A stretch of DNA of 64,000 nucleotides from SpSt-398 sp041752235 (GTDB taxonomy: Bacteria > Bacteroidota > Bacteroidia > Chitinophagales > Chitinophagaceae): positions 1 through 64,000 of the forward strand of contig JBGSHM010000003.1 in the NCBI GenBank assembly GCA_041752235.1, in the 5' to 3' direction. The position numbers and the translations under genes are program-made. Below, one piece after another: positions 25,684-35,162 of this stretch. The notes below the pieces were generated by a model, which saw nothing but the letters and a program-made list of their open reading frames with translations, did no database searches and was not told where the DNA came from. Each line of letters opens with the position of its first letter. Position 1 is the first letter of the stretch.

Positions 25684-26799
25684 TTATTGATTAAGCATCA
25701 GCGGCATCACCAGCATCATCAACTCTTCGTTCTCGTCCTGCTCGGTTGGTTTGAGGATACCGGCCTTGGTAGGGGTAGATAATTCCACCACCACTTCATC
25801 GCTGTCGGCGGCATTGAGCATTTCGATCAGGAAGCGGGCGTTGAAGGCAATGGTAATGTCTTCACCATCGTAGCGGCACTTCATTTTTTCATCTCCTTCA
25901 AAGGAGAAGTCAACATCCTGTGCGGTGAGTTCCAACTGGCTTCCGGCGATGGAGAGGGCGACCTGGTTGGTGCTTTTATTACTAAAGATACTCACCCGGC
26001 GAAGAGCGCCCTGGAAGTCCAACTTGTTAACGGTGAGTTTATAGGGGTTATCAGCAGGGATCACCACTTTATAATCCGGGAAGCGTGCATCGATCAAACG
26101 GCAGCTCATCCGGGTATTATTGAGGGTGACAAAAAGGTGATTGTTATTATAGCTGATCGTTATCTCGTCATCACTATCCGGTAACACGGATTTCAGCAGG
26201 TTCAACGGTTTTTTAGGAACGATAAAAGAATCGTTCTTCGGGCATTTCACATCGGTGCGTTTGTAGCGTACGAGGCGGTGGGCATCGGTAGCCACGGTTT
26301 GCATCCCTTTTTTATCCAATTCAAAGAATACACCTGTCATGGCCGGACGGAGATCATCATTGCTGACGGCAAAAATGGTCTTGTTGATCGCAGTGAGCAA
26401 AGCTGTGGAAGTGGCCGTGAACGAAGTTGTTTCATCTGCCGAGGGTTCTTTGGGGAAATTATCGGGGTTTTCACCCATTACTTTGTATTTCCCGTTATCG
26501 CTGGTGATCTCCACCGCATAATTCTTGTCAATATTGAATGTCAGTGGCTGATCGGGGATATTTTTCAAGCTGTCCAACAGGATCTTGGCAGGAATACAAA
26601 CCTTGCCACTGTCTTTGGCTTCCACATCCAGCGCCACACGCATAACGGTTTCCAGGTCGGTGGCTACCACCGTCATTTTATTTTTTTCGACTTCAAAAAG
26701 AAAATCTTCCAGGATGGGAAGAACCGTATTGGTATTAATGACACCTGCAATATGTTGCAATTGTTTAAGCAGTGCTGACGAGGAAACGATAAACTTCAT
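25684..26799 (-). CDS. dnaN: DNA polymerase III subunit beta (sliding clamp)
   Basis: 371 residues, normal length. It forms the ring clamp that tethers the replicative polymerase to DNA. N-terminal MKFIVSSSALLKQLQHIAGVI, then VLPILEDFLFEV, FARFLIEML-type and the C-terminal MLVMPLMLNQ (the family's M-P-M/L end) are diagnostic. It is a single gene here, away from dnaA, which is normal in Bacteroidota. The upstream region to 27064 contains a perfect inverted repeat. Confidence 0.96.
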   Translation of the reverse strand: MKFIVSSSALLKQLQHIAGVINTNTVLPILEDFLFEVEKNKMTVVATDLETVMRVALDVEAKDSGKVCIPAKILLDSLKNIPDQPLTFNIDKNYAVEITSDNGKYKVMGENPDNFPKEPSADETTSFTATSTALLTAINKTIFAVSNDDLRPAMTGVFFELDKKGMQTVATDAHRLVRYKRTDVKCPKNDSFIVPKKPLNLLKSVLPDSDDEITISYNNNHLFVTLNNTRMSCRLIDARFPDYKVVIPADNPYKLTVNKLDFQGALRRVSIFSNKSTNQVALSIAGSQLELTAQDVDFSFEGDEKMKCRYDGEDITIAFNARFLIEMLNAADSDEVVVELSTPTKAGILKPTEQDENEELMMLVMPLMLNQ

Positions 26800-26859
26800 C
26801 TTATCGGGTTTGCAGCGAAACTACTGATTTTTAACTAATTCCCAAGTAGGAGACTGAGG

Positions 26860-27017
26860 GTCGGAGGACGGGGGTCAGGAGACCGAGGACGGAGGTTAGA
26901 AAGAATAGAAAGAAGAATATTTTTTTTCTGGCTTAGTTTGATTAGTAATGAATTTCTGTCGCATAGGTTTCGCATCGGTAGTCTCCGTCCTCGGTCTCCT
27001 GACCCCCGTCCTCCGAC
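26860..27017. repeat. Perfect 35-bp inverted repeat between divergent genes
   Basis: The left arm (26860-26894) begins GTCGGAGGACGGGGGTCAGG and the right arm (26983-27017) is its exact complement. The 88-base loop is AT-rich. Each arm is built from short purine-rich units (GGAGGAC, GGGTCAGGA, ACCGAGGAC). It fills the gap between dnaN and the gene at 27065. Related sequence lies at 42316-42475 and 63066-63172. Confidence 0.85.
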
Positions 27018-27064
27018 TCTCCTCCGTTATCCCTAACTTGCCACTTTTACAACCCTGTCCTCAC

Positions 27065-28384
27065 ATGTTTGATAAACTTTTTGGAAAATCAAAGAAGAAA
27101 CCCGACCTGCCAGAACCGGCGATCCAGTTTGGCCGGTATTCGGACAATAATAAGACCACGGTGAAAGTAAACCGGTGGACGGATGCGGATAATTTATTCA
27201 AGGAAAAGAAGCACCCCGAGGCGCTGGATGCCTTTTTTGACTACCTGACCGACGATTCAACAGGAAATGTCATTTACCAGCGAAATGGCACCGAGGGCCA
27301 GTTTGAAATTTTCCAGGGTTCCAAGATCGTCAGGGGCCGGTTTACGGGTGACCGGTTATCTGCGGAAGTGACCCTGGCCCGGATGCCACAGCCCAGTGTA
27401 CCGGTAATGCGGCGTTTGCTGGAACTTAATTTCAGCCTGTATTATTCACGCTATGCCCTGGATGGCGACCGGCTCTGTATGCGTTTCGATACCCCCGTGG
27501 TTGCCGGCAACCCCAACAAACTATATTATGGCCTGAAAGAACTGGCCACCAAGGCCGATAAGCAGGACGACCTGCTGGTACAGGATTTTACCATTCTCGA
27601 AAAGCATGATATCGAACATATCCATGAAATAGCTGACGGGGAAAAGGAGATCAAGTACCAATACATGCAAAAATGGATTGCTGAAACCCTTGAATTGGTG
27701 GGGAGCCTGGATGCAGATAAATTTCATGGCGGTATCGCCTACCTCCTGCTCACCCTGGCCTTCCAGATCGACTACCTGCTGGTTCCGGAAGGCAAATTGA
27801 TGCATGACCTGGAAAAGATCGTGGAAATATATTTCCGTAAGGAGGAAAAACCTGTACCTGAAAAAAACCGCGACCTGGTAGAAGCCTACCGGAAACTACA
27901 GGCAAAAACCCGGGAAGAGGTTTTCCATGACCTGTATCGGTCAAGACATACTTTTTCCATTGTGGCCCCTCAGGCGTATAAGACGATCGCCGATATGATC
28001 TCCGCGGCCAATCAAAACCTGATCTGGTACAAGGAGAATAATTACCCGGCCATTGCTACGAAGATCAGTGAATATGGTTTTGCCTATTGCCAATATTCCT
28101 ATAGCCTTCCCCGCCCCGTATCGGCACTCTTTGAATTGTTTATGCGGGTAAACTACAGTGATTATTTTGAGGCCCTTGGGTTTCCCCGTAAATATTACAA
28201 CAAAGCCGATGGCCGTTTTGATGTGGATGCCATTTACCAGCGTATCCAGGAGATCACCGAGGCCTGGAAATCCAAATTCCCCTCGCTGGTTTTTCGCAAT
28301 GAGAACCTGCGTTTCGACAACCTGATGGAGTTCAACCACTCCTTTACCAATGAAATTGAATTTCTGAACCTGGAAAACAAGTGA
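27065..28384 (+). CDS. YbjN/CesT-like domain protein, partner of a protease
   Basis: 439 residues from ATG 27065 (MFDKLFGKSKKKP); an upstream frame extension lies in the repeat and is not credible. Residues about 70-170 show the layout of a YbjN/type III chaperone-like domain: LLELNFSLYYSRYALDGDRL, CMRFDTPVVAGNP, YYGLKELATKADKQDDLL. The rest is helical. No catalytic motif. The next gene starts 3 bases after the stop, and codes for a protease that carries the same kind of domain, so the pair probably work together. Confidence 0.7.
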   Translation: MFDKLFGKSKKKPDLPEPAIQFGRYSDNNKTTVKVNRWTDADNLFKEKKHPEALDAFFDYLTDDSTGNVIYQRNGTEGQFEIFQGSKIVRGRFTGDRLSAEVTLARMPQPSVPVMRRLLELNFSLYYSRYALDGDRLCMRFDTPVVAGNPNKLYYGLKELATKADKQDDLLVQDFTILEKHDIEHIHEIADGEKEIKYQYMQKWIAETLELVGSLDADKFHGGIAYLLLTLAFQIDYLLVPEGKLMHDLEKIVEIYFRKEEKPVPEKNRDLVEAYRKLQAKTREEVFHDLYRSRHTFSIVAPQAYKTIADMISAANQNLIWYKENNYPAIATKISEYGFAYCQYSYSLPRPVSALFELFMRVNYSDYFEALGFPRKYYNKADGRFDVDAIYQRIQEITEAWKSKFPSLVFRNENLRFDNLMEFNHSFTNEIEFLNLENK

Positions 28385-28387
28385 GCC

Positions 28388-29497
28388 ATGGAACCCGGAG
28401 CATCAACATTGACCATTGAACGATTTCAGCCCGCCATCATACAGATCGCGACACAGACCGGAACGGGCACCGGTTTTTACCTGAAGGAATTTGACCTCAT
28501 CATCACCAATGACCATGTGGTGGGAAATAATGCGGAGGTCACCATTGCGGGGAAGACCTTTGAAAAACAAGTGTCAAGGGTTTTTTATACCGACCGAAAA
28601 CACGACCTGGCTTTTTTAGCCTCCCCCCTTGGGGTGGAACTTCCCGATATCAAACTCGGACGATATGAATCCATGAAGGATGGTGATCCCGTGATCGCGA
28701 TTGGTCATCCCTATGGATTGAACTATACCGCTACACAAGGAGTGATCAGTAAAGTGGACCGTGTGCGCGATGGCCTGAAGTATATCCAGATCGATGCGGC
28801 GATCAATCCGGGTAATAGCGGAGGCCCGCTGGTAAATGGGGCCGGTGAGATCATTGGGGTAAATACATTTATCATTCGTGGTGGCGATAACCTGGGATTT
28901 GCCCTACCGGTAAATTACCTGTTGGAAGCCCTTCGCCTCTATGTGCCCAATAAAGGGTATCCTTCCACCCGTTGTTTTAGTTGCGGCTATCTGGTGCTGG
29001 CTGGAAATATTGACTCGGGTAAATACTGTCCCAGTTGCGGTACCGAAGTGGAACTTCCCACCATGCCGGAAAAGGAATTGGAGCCGGTCGGGGTGGCTAA
29101 AACGATTGAAGACATCCTGAAAAGCCTGGGCAAGGATATCAAACTGGCCCGTGAAGGTGCCAATAACTGGTCGGTAAAAGAAGGAACCGCGAAAATTCGC
29201 ATCACCTACAACCCTGAGAATTATTTTATTGCCGGGGATGCCTATCTCTGTCAGCTTCCCACCGATCCGGCCATGATCAAATCACTGTATCATTACCTGC
29301 TCCAGGAAAATTATTCCCTGAATGGCCTTGTATTGAGTTGCCTGAAACAGAATATTGTCCTTTCCTGTGTATTATACGATCTGGATATGAGCCTGGAAAT
29401 GGGTCAGGGAATTTTTGGCAACCTCTTTCGAAAGGCCGATGAATATGATGACCTGCTGAAAACAAAGTTTGGAGCAGTGGAACGATTGGAGGAATAG
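28388..29497 (+). CDS. Trypsin-like serine protease fused to zinc ribbon and YbjN-like domain
   Basis: 369 residues. Residues 15-190 form an HtrA-like trypsin domain with His in TNDHVVG, Asp in RKHDLAFLA and Ser in NPGNSGGP. There is no signal peptide and no PDZ domain, so it is predicted cytosolic. A zinc ribbon follows (CFSCGYLVL and CPSCG, residues about 196-220). The C-terminal 125 residues are a YbjN/CesT-like domain (WSVKEGTAKIRITYN, YHYLLQENY, RKADEYDDLLK). It is coupled to the preceding gene by a 3-base gap. Function unknown; a cytosolic regulatory protease is plausible. Confidence 0.82.
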   Translation: MEPGASTLTIERFQPAIIQIATQTGTGTGFYLKEFDLIITNDHVVGNNAEVTIAGKTFEKQVSRVFYTDRKHDLAFLASPLGVELPDIKLGRYESMKDGDPVIAIGHPYGLNYTATQGVISKVDRVRDGLKYIQIDAAINPGNSGGPLVNGAGEIIGVNTFIIRGGDNLGFALPVNYLLEALRLYVPNKGYPSTRCFSCGYLVLAGNIDSGKYCPSCGTEVELPTMPEKELEPVGVAKTIEDILKSLGKDIKLAREGANNWSVKEGTAKIRITYNPENYFIAGDAYLCQLPTDPAMIKSLYHYLLQENYSLNGLVLSCLKQNIVLSCVLYDLDMSLEMGQGIFGNLFRKADEYDDLLKTKFGAVERLEE

Positions 29498-29524
29498 TCC
29501 TGTTTCCCAAATATTCATTTCCCT

Positions 29525-30007
29525 ATGTCTGTTCAACGCCTTACACCGGCACAAGCCCTTCAAAAATTAAAGCATTACTGCGCTTACCAGGAACGCAGCC
29601 ATAGCGAGGTAAAGGAAAAAGCCTATGGTTTTGGTCTTCACCGCCAGGAGGTGGATGAGGTGATCTCCTCGTTGATACAAGAAGATTATTTAAATGAAGA
29701 ACGATTTGCGATCGCCTTTGCTGGAGGCAAGTTTCGCATGAAAGGCTGGGGTCGTGTCAAGATCAAATATGAATTGAAGCAACGGAAAGTGAGTGATTAC
29801 TGTATCCGCAAGGCCTTACAGGAAATAGATGAAAGCGTTTACCAAAAAACATTGGAAGGGCTGGCTAAAAAAAAGTGGAACTCCATTCGCGGGGCGGGTA
29901 CCAATGGGTTTGTGAAAATGAGTAAGACGAGGGATTATTTGATGCAACGAGGGTTTGAGCCGAATTTAGTGAATGAAGCGATAAAGAAGTGTAAGCATGT
30001 TGAATAG
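29525..30007 (+). CDS. recX: RecX family regulator of RecA
   Basis: 160 residues. It has the three repeated helical units of RecX: ALQKLKHYCAYQERSHSEV, VISSLIQEDYLNEERFAIAFA (the YLNDxRFA motif) and GRVKIKYELKQRKVSDYCIRKAL. RecX binds RecA filaments and limits recombination. It starts 28 bases after the protease gene and may share its transcript. It is followed by a perfect palindrome. Confidence 0.93.
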   Translation: MSVQRLTPAQALQKLKHYCAYQERSHSEVKEKAYGFGLHRQEVDEVISSLIQEDYLNEERFAIAFAGGKFRMKGWGRVKIKYELKQRKVSDYCIRKALQEIDESVYQKTLEGLAKKKWNSIRGAGTNGFVKMSKTRDYLMQRGFEPNLVNEAIKKCKHVE

Positions 30008-30010
30008 GAT

Positions 30011-30086
30011 TTACCGCGAAGACGCGAAGGCGCAATGGTGCGCAATGTTCTTTGCGTTCCTTTGCGCCTTCGCGTCTTCGCGGTAA
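30011..30086. terminator. Perfect 25-bp inverted repeat (ACCGCCAAGACGC type, copy 4), likely bidirectional stop
   Basis: Left arm 30011-30035 starts TTACCGCGAAGACGCGAAGG and the right arm 30062-30086 is its exact complement. It lies between the convergent recX and peptidase genes with 3 bases to each stop codon. A T-tract is absent, so termination is inferred from position and stem strength. Confidence 0.6.
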
Positions 30087-30089
30087 GAT

Positions 30090-32339
30090 CTAAAATCCTT
30101 TCTTCCCCCCCGCCGCCGCCTGCTTCACCTCTTCTTCTGTTCTTCCACCCGGAGGGCAGTTTTCTTTTAAAAATTTAGTGTACAAAGCGGCCAGGTGTTG
30201 AAACGTGCCTTGTCCTTCGCTGATACCGTGTGTACGGTTGGGATAGGCCATGAACTGGAATTGTTTCTTGTGTTTCACCAGTTCATTCACCAGCATTTCC
30301 ATATTCTGATAGTGCACATTATCGTCTCCCGTACCATGGATCACCAGCAAATTGCCCCGCAGGTTTTTGGCATGGGTAAGCGCGGCGCCCAATTTATAGG
30401 GGGCCATGTCTTCCTGGGGAAGACCCATATATCTTTCGGTGTAGATATTATCATACAGCAAGGAGCTGGTAACCGGGGCTATGGAAATTCCGGTTTGATA
30501 GGTTTCGGGGTATTGGAAGAGCAAGTTGAGGGTGGATGAACCACCACCGCTCCATCCCCACACGGCCACCCGCGTGCTGTCAATAAAGGGCCATTTTACA
30601 ATTTGCTTGGCGGCAAATGCCTGGTCCCGAATATTGAGCTGCCCGATATTTTTATAGATTGATTTTCTCCAGGCCCGTCCCCGAGGCGCGGGGGTACCGC
30701 GGTTATCTACGGAAACCTGAATATATCCATCCGATTCCATATCACCGGCATAGAGGAAATTGCCTGCCGCGCCATAGCTGTCGGTTACGGTTGCTGCAGC
30801 TGGTTCGCCATATACATAGAAAACAAGGGGATATTTTTTATTCGGATCAAAGTTGTTGGGTTTTACCATCCAGCCATCCAGGGTAACACCATCATCGGTG
30901 GTAACCTGGAAATAGGAAGTATTTGAGTTCACCTCCGAAGCAGGTTTTACCTTTTTGCTGATATCATCTTTTTCGTTGAAAGGTGTATGCGCAGGCAGAT
31001 AAACCCACTCGGTCATAGGCATGGTATAATAATTCGAGAAAGTATGCCGGGCAAATTTTCCACTTGGCGCGATCTCATATCCATGGGTACCTATCTCATT
31101 GGATGGAGAAACCAATTCCAGTTTCCCTTTGCCATCCATCTTTGTTTTGTATAAATATTTCTGCGTAGCATTTTTTGGCGAAGCCGTAAAATAGACATAC
31201 CCTGTTTTTTCATCGGCGAGCAATACATCGATCACATCATAGTCACCCTTCGTGATCAGTGTTTCCTTTGCCCCATCGCGGGTCACGCGGTACAGGTGAC
31301 GCCAGCCATCTTTTTCACTCAACCAGAGAAATTCTTTTTTACCATTGATCCAGTCCCAGCCGGTCACATCGTTGGTCCACTCACTGATGGTAGAAACCCA
31401 GGCTGAATCTGTTTCGGCGTAAATGGTCTTTGCTTCGGCAGTGGCTGTATTGCAGAGCATCAGCTTGCTTTCATTCTGACGACGGTTGAGTTGTTGCAGA
31501 ATGATCTCGCCAGGGGCGCTCCATTCCATTCGCACAATATAATGTTGAGCGGGATCGCCGGGTACATTCATCCATTTGGTATCCGCATTGTTGATATCAA
31601 CTACGCCGATGCGTGCCGGTGAAGGAGGTTCACCTACTTTGGGGTATTCTACCGGGATCACCTGGCTATATACCGAGTCAGTCGTGTTCAACATGAAATA
31701 ATCGCGTATCTGATTGGCATCGATCTGCCAATAGGCAATGCTTTTTCCATCGGGGCTCCAGCGAAAACCATCGCGCATGGCGAACTCTTCTTCATATACC
31801 CAGTCGAAGGTCCCGTTGATGAGTTTTTTGGTACCCTTATCGTCGGTCAGTTTTTTTATTCCGCCACTGGCCAGGTCCTCTACATAGATATTGTGCTCAC
31901 ATACATAGGCCACTTTGGTGGCATCGGGAGAGAATTTGGCAAATTGGAGGGTTGATTCAGGCTTGCCTTTTCCAATTTGTTTTAATTCACCGGTGCTGCG
32001 GTTCAACACCCAGTAATCACCCCGGGTGGGATAGCGCCAAACACGTTTGGCATTGGTGTAAATGAGCGCAAGATTACCATCCTCCGATAATTGAAAACTA
32101 CGGGGCACAATGGCTTTCCCATTGGCCGTAAGGTCTTTTTTGCTGATAAAGGTGGTCTTGGTCAAACCAGGAAGATCGGTCTTAACGATCTCGCCTTTTT
32201 CGGCCTGGTAATAACTGTTACCATCGGGTGTCCATTTGGTGACGGGTATACCGGGTTGGGCATACACCAGGAGCACCAGCAATTGAAAGACAAAAAAGGA
32301 AAGAATGGTTTTTTTTGATGTCCGGAATAACATGTTCAA
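30090..32339 (-). CDS. S9 family peptidase, dipeptidyl peptidase IV-like
   Basis: 749 residues with an N-terminal hydrophobic signal (TILSFFVFQLLVLLVYAQ). An eight-bladed propeller (DPPIV_N) precedes an alpha/beta-hydrolase domain. The triad: Ser in GWSGGG (about residue 597), Asp in GTGDDNVH (about 671) and His in NRTHGI (about 702). The DPP4-type double Glu motif is present in VYEEEFAMRDGF. It cleaves dipeptides from the N-terminus of peptides, usually Xaa-Pro, in the periplasm. The start could also be the second Met (MLFRTSKK). The gene stands alone. Confidence 0.93.
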   Translation of the reverse strand: MNMLFRTSKKTILSFFVFQLLVLLVYAQPGIPVTKWTPDGNSYYQAEKGEIVKTDLPGLTKTTFISKKDLTANGKAIVPRSFQLSEDGNLALIYTNAKRVWRYPTRGDYWVLNRSTGELKQIGKGKPESTLQFAKFSPDATKVAYVCEHNIYVEDLASGGIKKLTDDKGTKKLINGTFDWVYEEEFAMRDGFRWSPDGKSIAYWQIDANQIRDYFMLNTTDSVYSQVIPVEYPKVGEPPSPARIGVVDINNADTKWMNVPGDPAQHYIVRMEWSAPGEIILQQLNRRQNESKLMLCNTATAEAKTIYAETDSAWVSTISEWTNDVTGWDWINGKKEFLWLSEKDGWRHLYRVTRDGAKETLITKGDYDVIDVLLADEKTGYVYFTASPKNATQKYLYKTKMDGKGKLELVSPSNEIGTHGYEIAPSGKFARHTFSNYYTMPMTEWVYLPAHTPFNEKDDISKKVKPASEVNSNTSYFQVTTDDGVTLDGWMVKPNNFDPNKKYPLVFYVYGEPAAATVTDSYGAAGNFLYAGDMESDGYIQVSVDNRGTPAPRGRAWRKSIYKNIGQLNIRDQAFAAKQIVKWPFIDSTRVAVWGWSGGGSSTLNLLFQYPETYQTGISIAPVTSSLLYDNIYTERYMGLPQEDMAPYKLGAALTHAKNLRGNLLVIHGTGDDNVHYQNMEMLVNELVKHKKQFQFMAYPNRTHGISEGQGTFQHLAALYTKFLKENCPPGGRTEEEVKQAAAGGKKGF

Positions 32340-32465
32340 ATATTTGGGGTCAATTAACAGTATTTCAATGAGATTTTAAGCGAAAATTTGATGACCGGAT
32401 GGATTTTTCTCGCGGCCGTCTGAACCTTTTGCGTCCCAAAATATCAGGACTGCAGGAAACGATCC

Positions 32466-33209
32466 TTAATCCAGCTTTCTAATCCAGATGTTCCGAAAGC
32501 TCACAGGGTTGCCATGGTCCTGTAAAATTATCGGTTCCCGGTCGCTATGGAGTTTGTATTCAGCCACGCCGATATACTCGGTGCCACCCCAGATAGCCGT
32601 ATGGTTTTGAACCAAAACCCCGTTGTGGATGACAGTGATATAGGCCGGAGAGATCAGGCTGCTGTCTTTTGTTTTAAAACGAGGAGCGGTAAATACGATA
32701 TCATAGGTTTGCCATTCGCCCGGAGGCCGGCAGGCATTGACCAGGGGCATGTGTTGTTTGTAAATACTTGCGGCCTGGCCATTGCTATAGGTGCGGTTAT
32801 TGTAATTGTCAAGGATCTGAAGTTCATAACGGCCCATCAGGAAAATGCCACTATTTCCCCTGCCCTGCCCGGTTCCGACGACTACATCGGGGGTGCGCCA
32901 CTCAATATGTAATTGGCAACTCCCATATCCTTCTTTGGTTTGGATATCCCCTTTTCCTCCTGCGACCGTTAAAATATCATCGGCCACTTTCCATTCCGGT
33001 GCACCACTACCCATTTTCTTTTGCCAGGCAGAAAGGTCTTTGCCATTGAATAAAGCGATTGCATCGGATGGCGCGCCAGCGGCCGTAGGGCCAGGGGTTA
33101 CTACCCTGGGTTCGGGCTGCCAAACTTCGGTCAAAGCCGGATCGCCTTTGCGCTGGGCCAATGAAGTGATTGAAATAAATAATGCAAGGAGGACAAGAGC
33201 TCGTTTCAT
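32466..33209 (-). CDS. DUF1080 (3-keto-disaccharide hydrolase) family exported protein
   Basis: 247 residues from ATG 33209 (MKRALVLLALFISITSLAQ), which gives a signal peptide; the frame extends further upstream. The DUF1080 pattern is clear: DAIALFNGKDLSAWQ, APEWKVADDILTVAGGKGDI, GNSGIFLMGRYELQILD, and a final VSFRNIWIRKL. Members act on glycosides or bind them in the periplasm. The gene is divergent from the omega-amidase gene. Confidence 0.9.
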   Translation of the reverse strand: MKRALVLLALFISITSLAQRKGDPALTEVWQPEPRVVTPGPTAAGAPSDAIALFNGKDLSAWQKKMGSGAPEWKVADDILTVAGGKGDIQTKEGYGSCQLHIEWRTPDVVVGTGQGRGNSGIFLMGRYELQILDNYNNRTYSNGQAASIYKQHMPLVNACRPPGEWQTYDIVFTAPRFKTKDSSLISPAYITVIHNGVLVQNHTAIWGGTEYIGVAEYKLHSDREPIILQDHGNPVSFRNIWIRKLD

Positions 33210-33246
33210 GATAAATAAGTTGATGTGTGGATTAAAGATACGTTCA

Positions 33247-33273
33247 TTGTAAATTATAAGATCAATACCTTTA
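33247..33273 (+). promoter_or_regulatory. Probable Bacteroidota-type promoter
   Basis: TTG at 33247-33249 and TACCTTTA at 33266-33273 (close to TAnnTTTG) with a 16-base spacer, 17 bases upstream of the omega-amidase start. Confidence 0.4.
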
Positions 33274-33289
33274 CAAGACATCTTTTTTC

Positions 33290-34081
33290 ATGTCATCACT
33301 CACGATCAGTCTTATTCAAACGGCCCTTCATTGGGAAGACCCGGAAGCCAACCGGCGTATGTTCGAGGAGAAGATCCGGTCCATAAAGGAAAAGACCGAA
33401 TTGGTCCTTTTGCCTGAGATGTTTTCGACCGGATTTAGCATGGATCCTGCAAGACTGGCAGAGACCATGGAAGGACCTACAGTAAAGTGGATGAAAGCGA
33501 TCAGTGCCGAACGGAAGATCATCCTCACAGGCAGTCTGATCATTCGTGACGGAGATGAATTTTATAACCGACTACTGTGGGTTTTGCCCAATGGGCAAAT
33601 AGGCGTGTATGATAAACGACATTTGTTTGCCTATGCCGGAGAAGATGAAAAATATTCAGCGGGTAATAAACGCCTGATCGCTTCGGTAAAGGGTTGGCGG
33701 ATCAACCTGCTTATCTGTTATGACCTTCGTTTTCCGGTCTGGGCGAGGCAACAATCACAGGAAGAAGGACCCGAGTATGACCTTTTGATCTATGTAGCCA
33801 ATTGGCCAGCCAAGAGGGCGCATGCCTGGAAAAGCCTTTTGCCGGCAAGGGCGATCGAAAATCAATCCTATGTGGTAGGACTTAACCGAGTGGGCGAAGA
33901 TGGGAATGGACATTACTATTCCGGTGACAGCCTTGTGATCGATCCCCTTGGTCAAACCTTATTTCACCAGGCAGATTCAGAAACCATTCATACGATCACC
34001 CTTGAAAAGAAATTATTGGAAGAAGTGCGTGGCCAAATGCCTTTCTGGAAAGATGGTGACCCTTTTCTCCTAAGCATTTAA
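33290..34081 (+). CDS. Omega-amidase, nitrilase superfamily (YafV-like)
   Basis: 263 residues. The Glu-Lys-Cys triad is seen in LVLLPEMFSTGF (Glu near residue 43), YDKRHLFAYAGED (Lys near 108) and NLLICYDLRFPVW (Cys near 144). The segment NWPAKRAHAWKSLLPARAIENQSYVVGLNRVGEDG, shown in part as ARAIENQSYVVGLNR, is typical of the omega-amidase branch that hydrolyses alpha-ketoglutaramate or related products of transamination. Cytosolic. The next gene, nagA, starts 3 bases later. Confidence 0.9.
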   Translation: MSSLTISLIQTALHWEDPEANRRMFEEKIRSIKEKTELVLLPEMFSTGFSMDPARLAETMEGPTVKWMKAISAERKIILTGSLIIRDGDEFYNRLLWVLPNGQIGVYDKRHLFAYAGEDEKYSAGNKRLIASVKGWRINLLICYDLRFPVWARQQSQEEGPEYDLLIYVANWPAKRAHAWKSLLPARAIENQSYVVGLNRVGEDGNGHYYSGDSLVIDPLGQTLFHQADSETIHTITLEKKLLEEVRGQMPFWKDGDPFLLSI

Positions 34082-34084
34082 TAC

Positions 34085-35158
34085 ATGAAATCAGCCTACC
34101 TCCCTTCCCTGATCTTTACCGGTAGCGAAGAGCTATCGGGGCAGGCCGTGCTTGTGGATAATCATATCATACAGGATCTCGTGCCCAATTCTGAGATCCC
34201 ATCGGTATATGAACGCGTTGATCTTTCCGGAAAGATTCTTGCTCCGGGTTTTATTGACCTGCAGATCTATGGCGGCAATGGACATCTTTTTTCACAACAA
34301 CCCACACCCGAAAGCCTGGAAGCCACCTACCAATACAGTCTGGCGGGAGGCGCCACCCATTTTTGTATCACCATTGCTACCAATAGTCGCGAAGTGGTTT
34401 CAGCGGGTATCCTCGCTGTTAAAGCTTATTGGGAAAAGGGTGGTAAAGGTTTATTGGGTCTCCATCTCGAAGGACCGTTTATCAATAAAGAAAAAAGAGG
34501 CGCCCACCTGGAGGCATTTGTCCATACCCCGACCCGTAAAGAAATACTTGAACTATTGGAAGAAGCGAAAGGCGTTATCAGGATCATGACGCTTGCGCCT
34601 GAATGTTGCGACCCGGAACTGATCCATTTGCTTCAGGAGAACGGGGTGGTCGTTTCTGCCGGACATAGCAATGCCACCTATGAACAAGCCACCCTTGCCT
34701 TTGAAGGTGGCATTACACTGGCTACCCATTTATACAATGCCATGTCTCCCCTGCAAAGCCGTGCCCCCGGCATGGTTGGTGCTATCTATGATCATGCCAC
34801 GGTAATGAGCAGCATGGTGGTGGATGGTGTACATACTGATCTTGCAGCGGTACGCATTAGTAAAAAGATCATGGGTGACCGACTTTTCCTGATCACGGAT
34901 GCAGTGGCAGAAACAGCCGAAGGACCTTATCCGCATGTATTTCAGGGTGACCGCTATTGTATGCCCGATGGAACCTTATCAGGTTCAGCTTTGACCATGA
35001 TGAAAGCCGTGCAGAACTGTGTTGCCCATTGCGGTATTTCACTTGCGGAGGCTTGTCGGATGGCAAGCACCTATCCGGCAAAGGCTGCAGGACTTGATAC
35101 CCGATTGGGGTATATCCGGAAAGGCTATGAAGCCGAATTCACAATCATCTCCTTATAA
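34085..35158 (+). CDS. nagA: N-acetylglucosamine-6-phosphate deacetylase
   Basis: 357 residues, slightly shorter than the usual 380. It releases acetate from GlcNAc-6-P in amino sugar use. Motifs: LAPGFIDLQIYGGNGH (metal-binding loop), GLHLEGPFINKEKRGAH, VSAGHSNATYEQA, ATHLYNAMSPLQSRAPG and the LITDAVAET segment bearing the catalytic Asp. The start is 3 bases after the omega-amidase stop, implying one transcript. It ends before an inverted repeat shared with the convergent S41 gene. Confidence 0.93.
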   Translation: MKSAYLPSLIFTGSEELSGQAVLVDNHIIQDLVPNSEIPSVYERVDLSGKILAPGFIDLQIYGGNGHLFSQQPTPESLEATYQYSLAGGATHFCITIATNSREVVSAGILAVKAYWEKGGKGLLGLHLEGPFINKEKRGAHLEAFVHTPTRKEILELLEEAKGVIRIMTLAPECCDPELIHLLQENGVVVSAGHSNATYEQATLAFEGGITLATHLYNAMSPLQSRAPGMVGAIYDHATVMSSMVVDGVHTDLAAVRISKKIMGDRLFLITDAVAETAEGPYPHVFQGDRYCMPDGTLSGSALTMMKAVQNCVAHCGISLAEACRMASTYPAKAAGLDTRLGYIRKGYEAEFTIISL

Positions 35159-35162
35159 CTTT

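Noticed and set aside
34152..34589. 145-codon frame shifted within nagA
   Set aside because: The nagA frame has all family motifs; the shifted frame has none.
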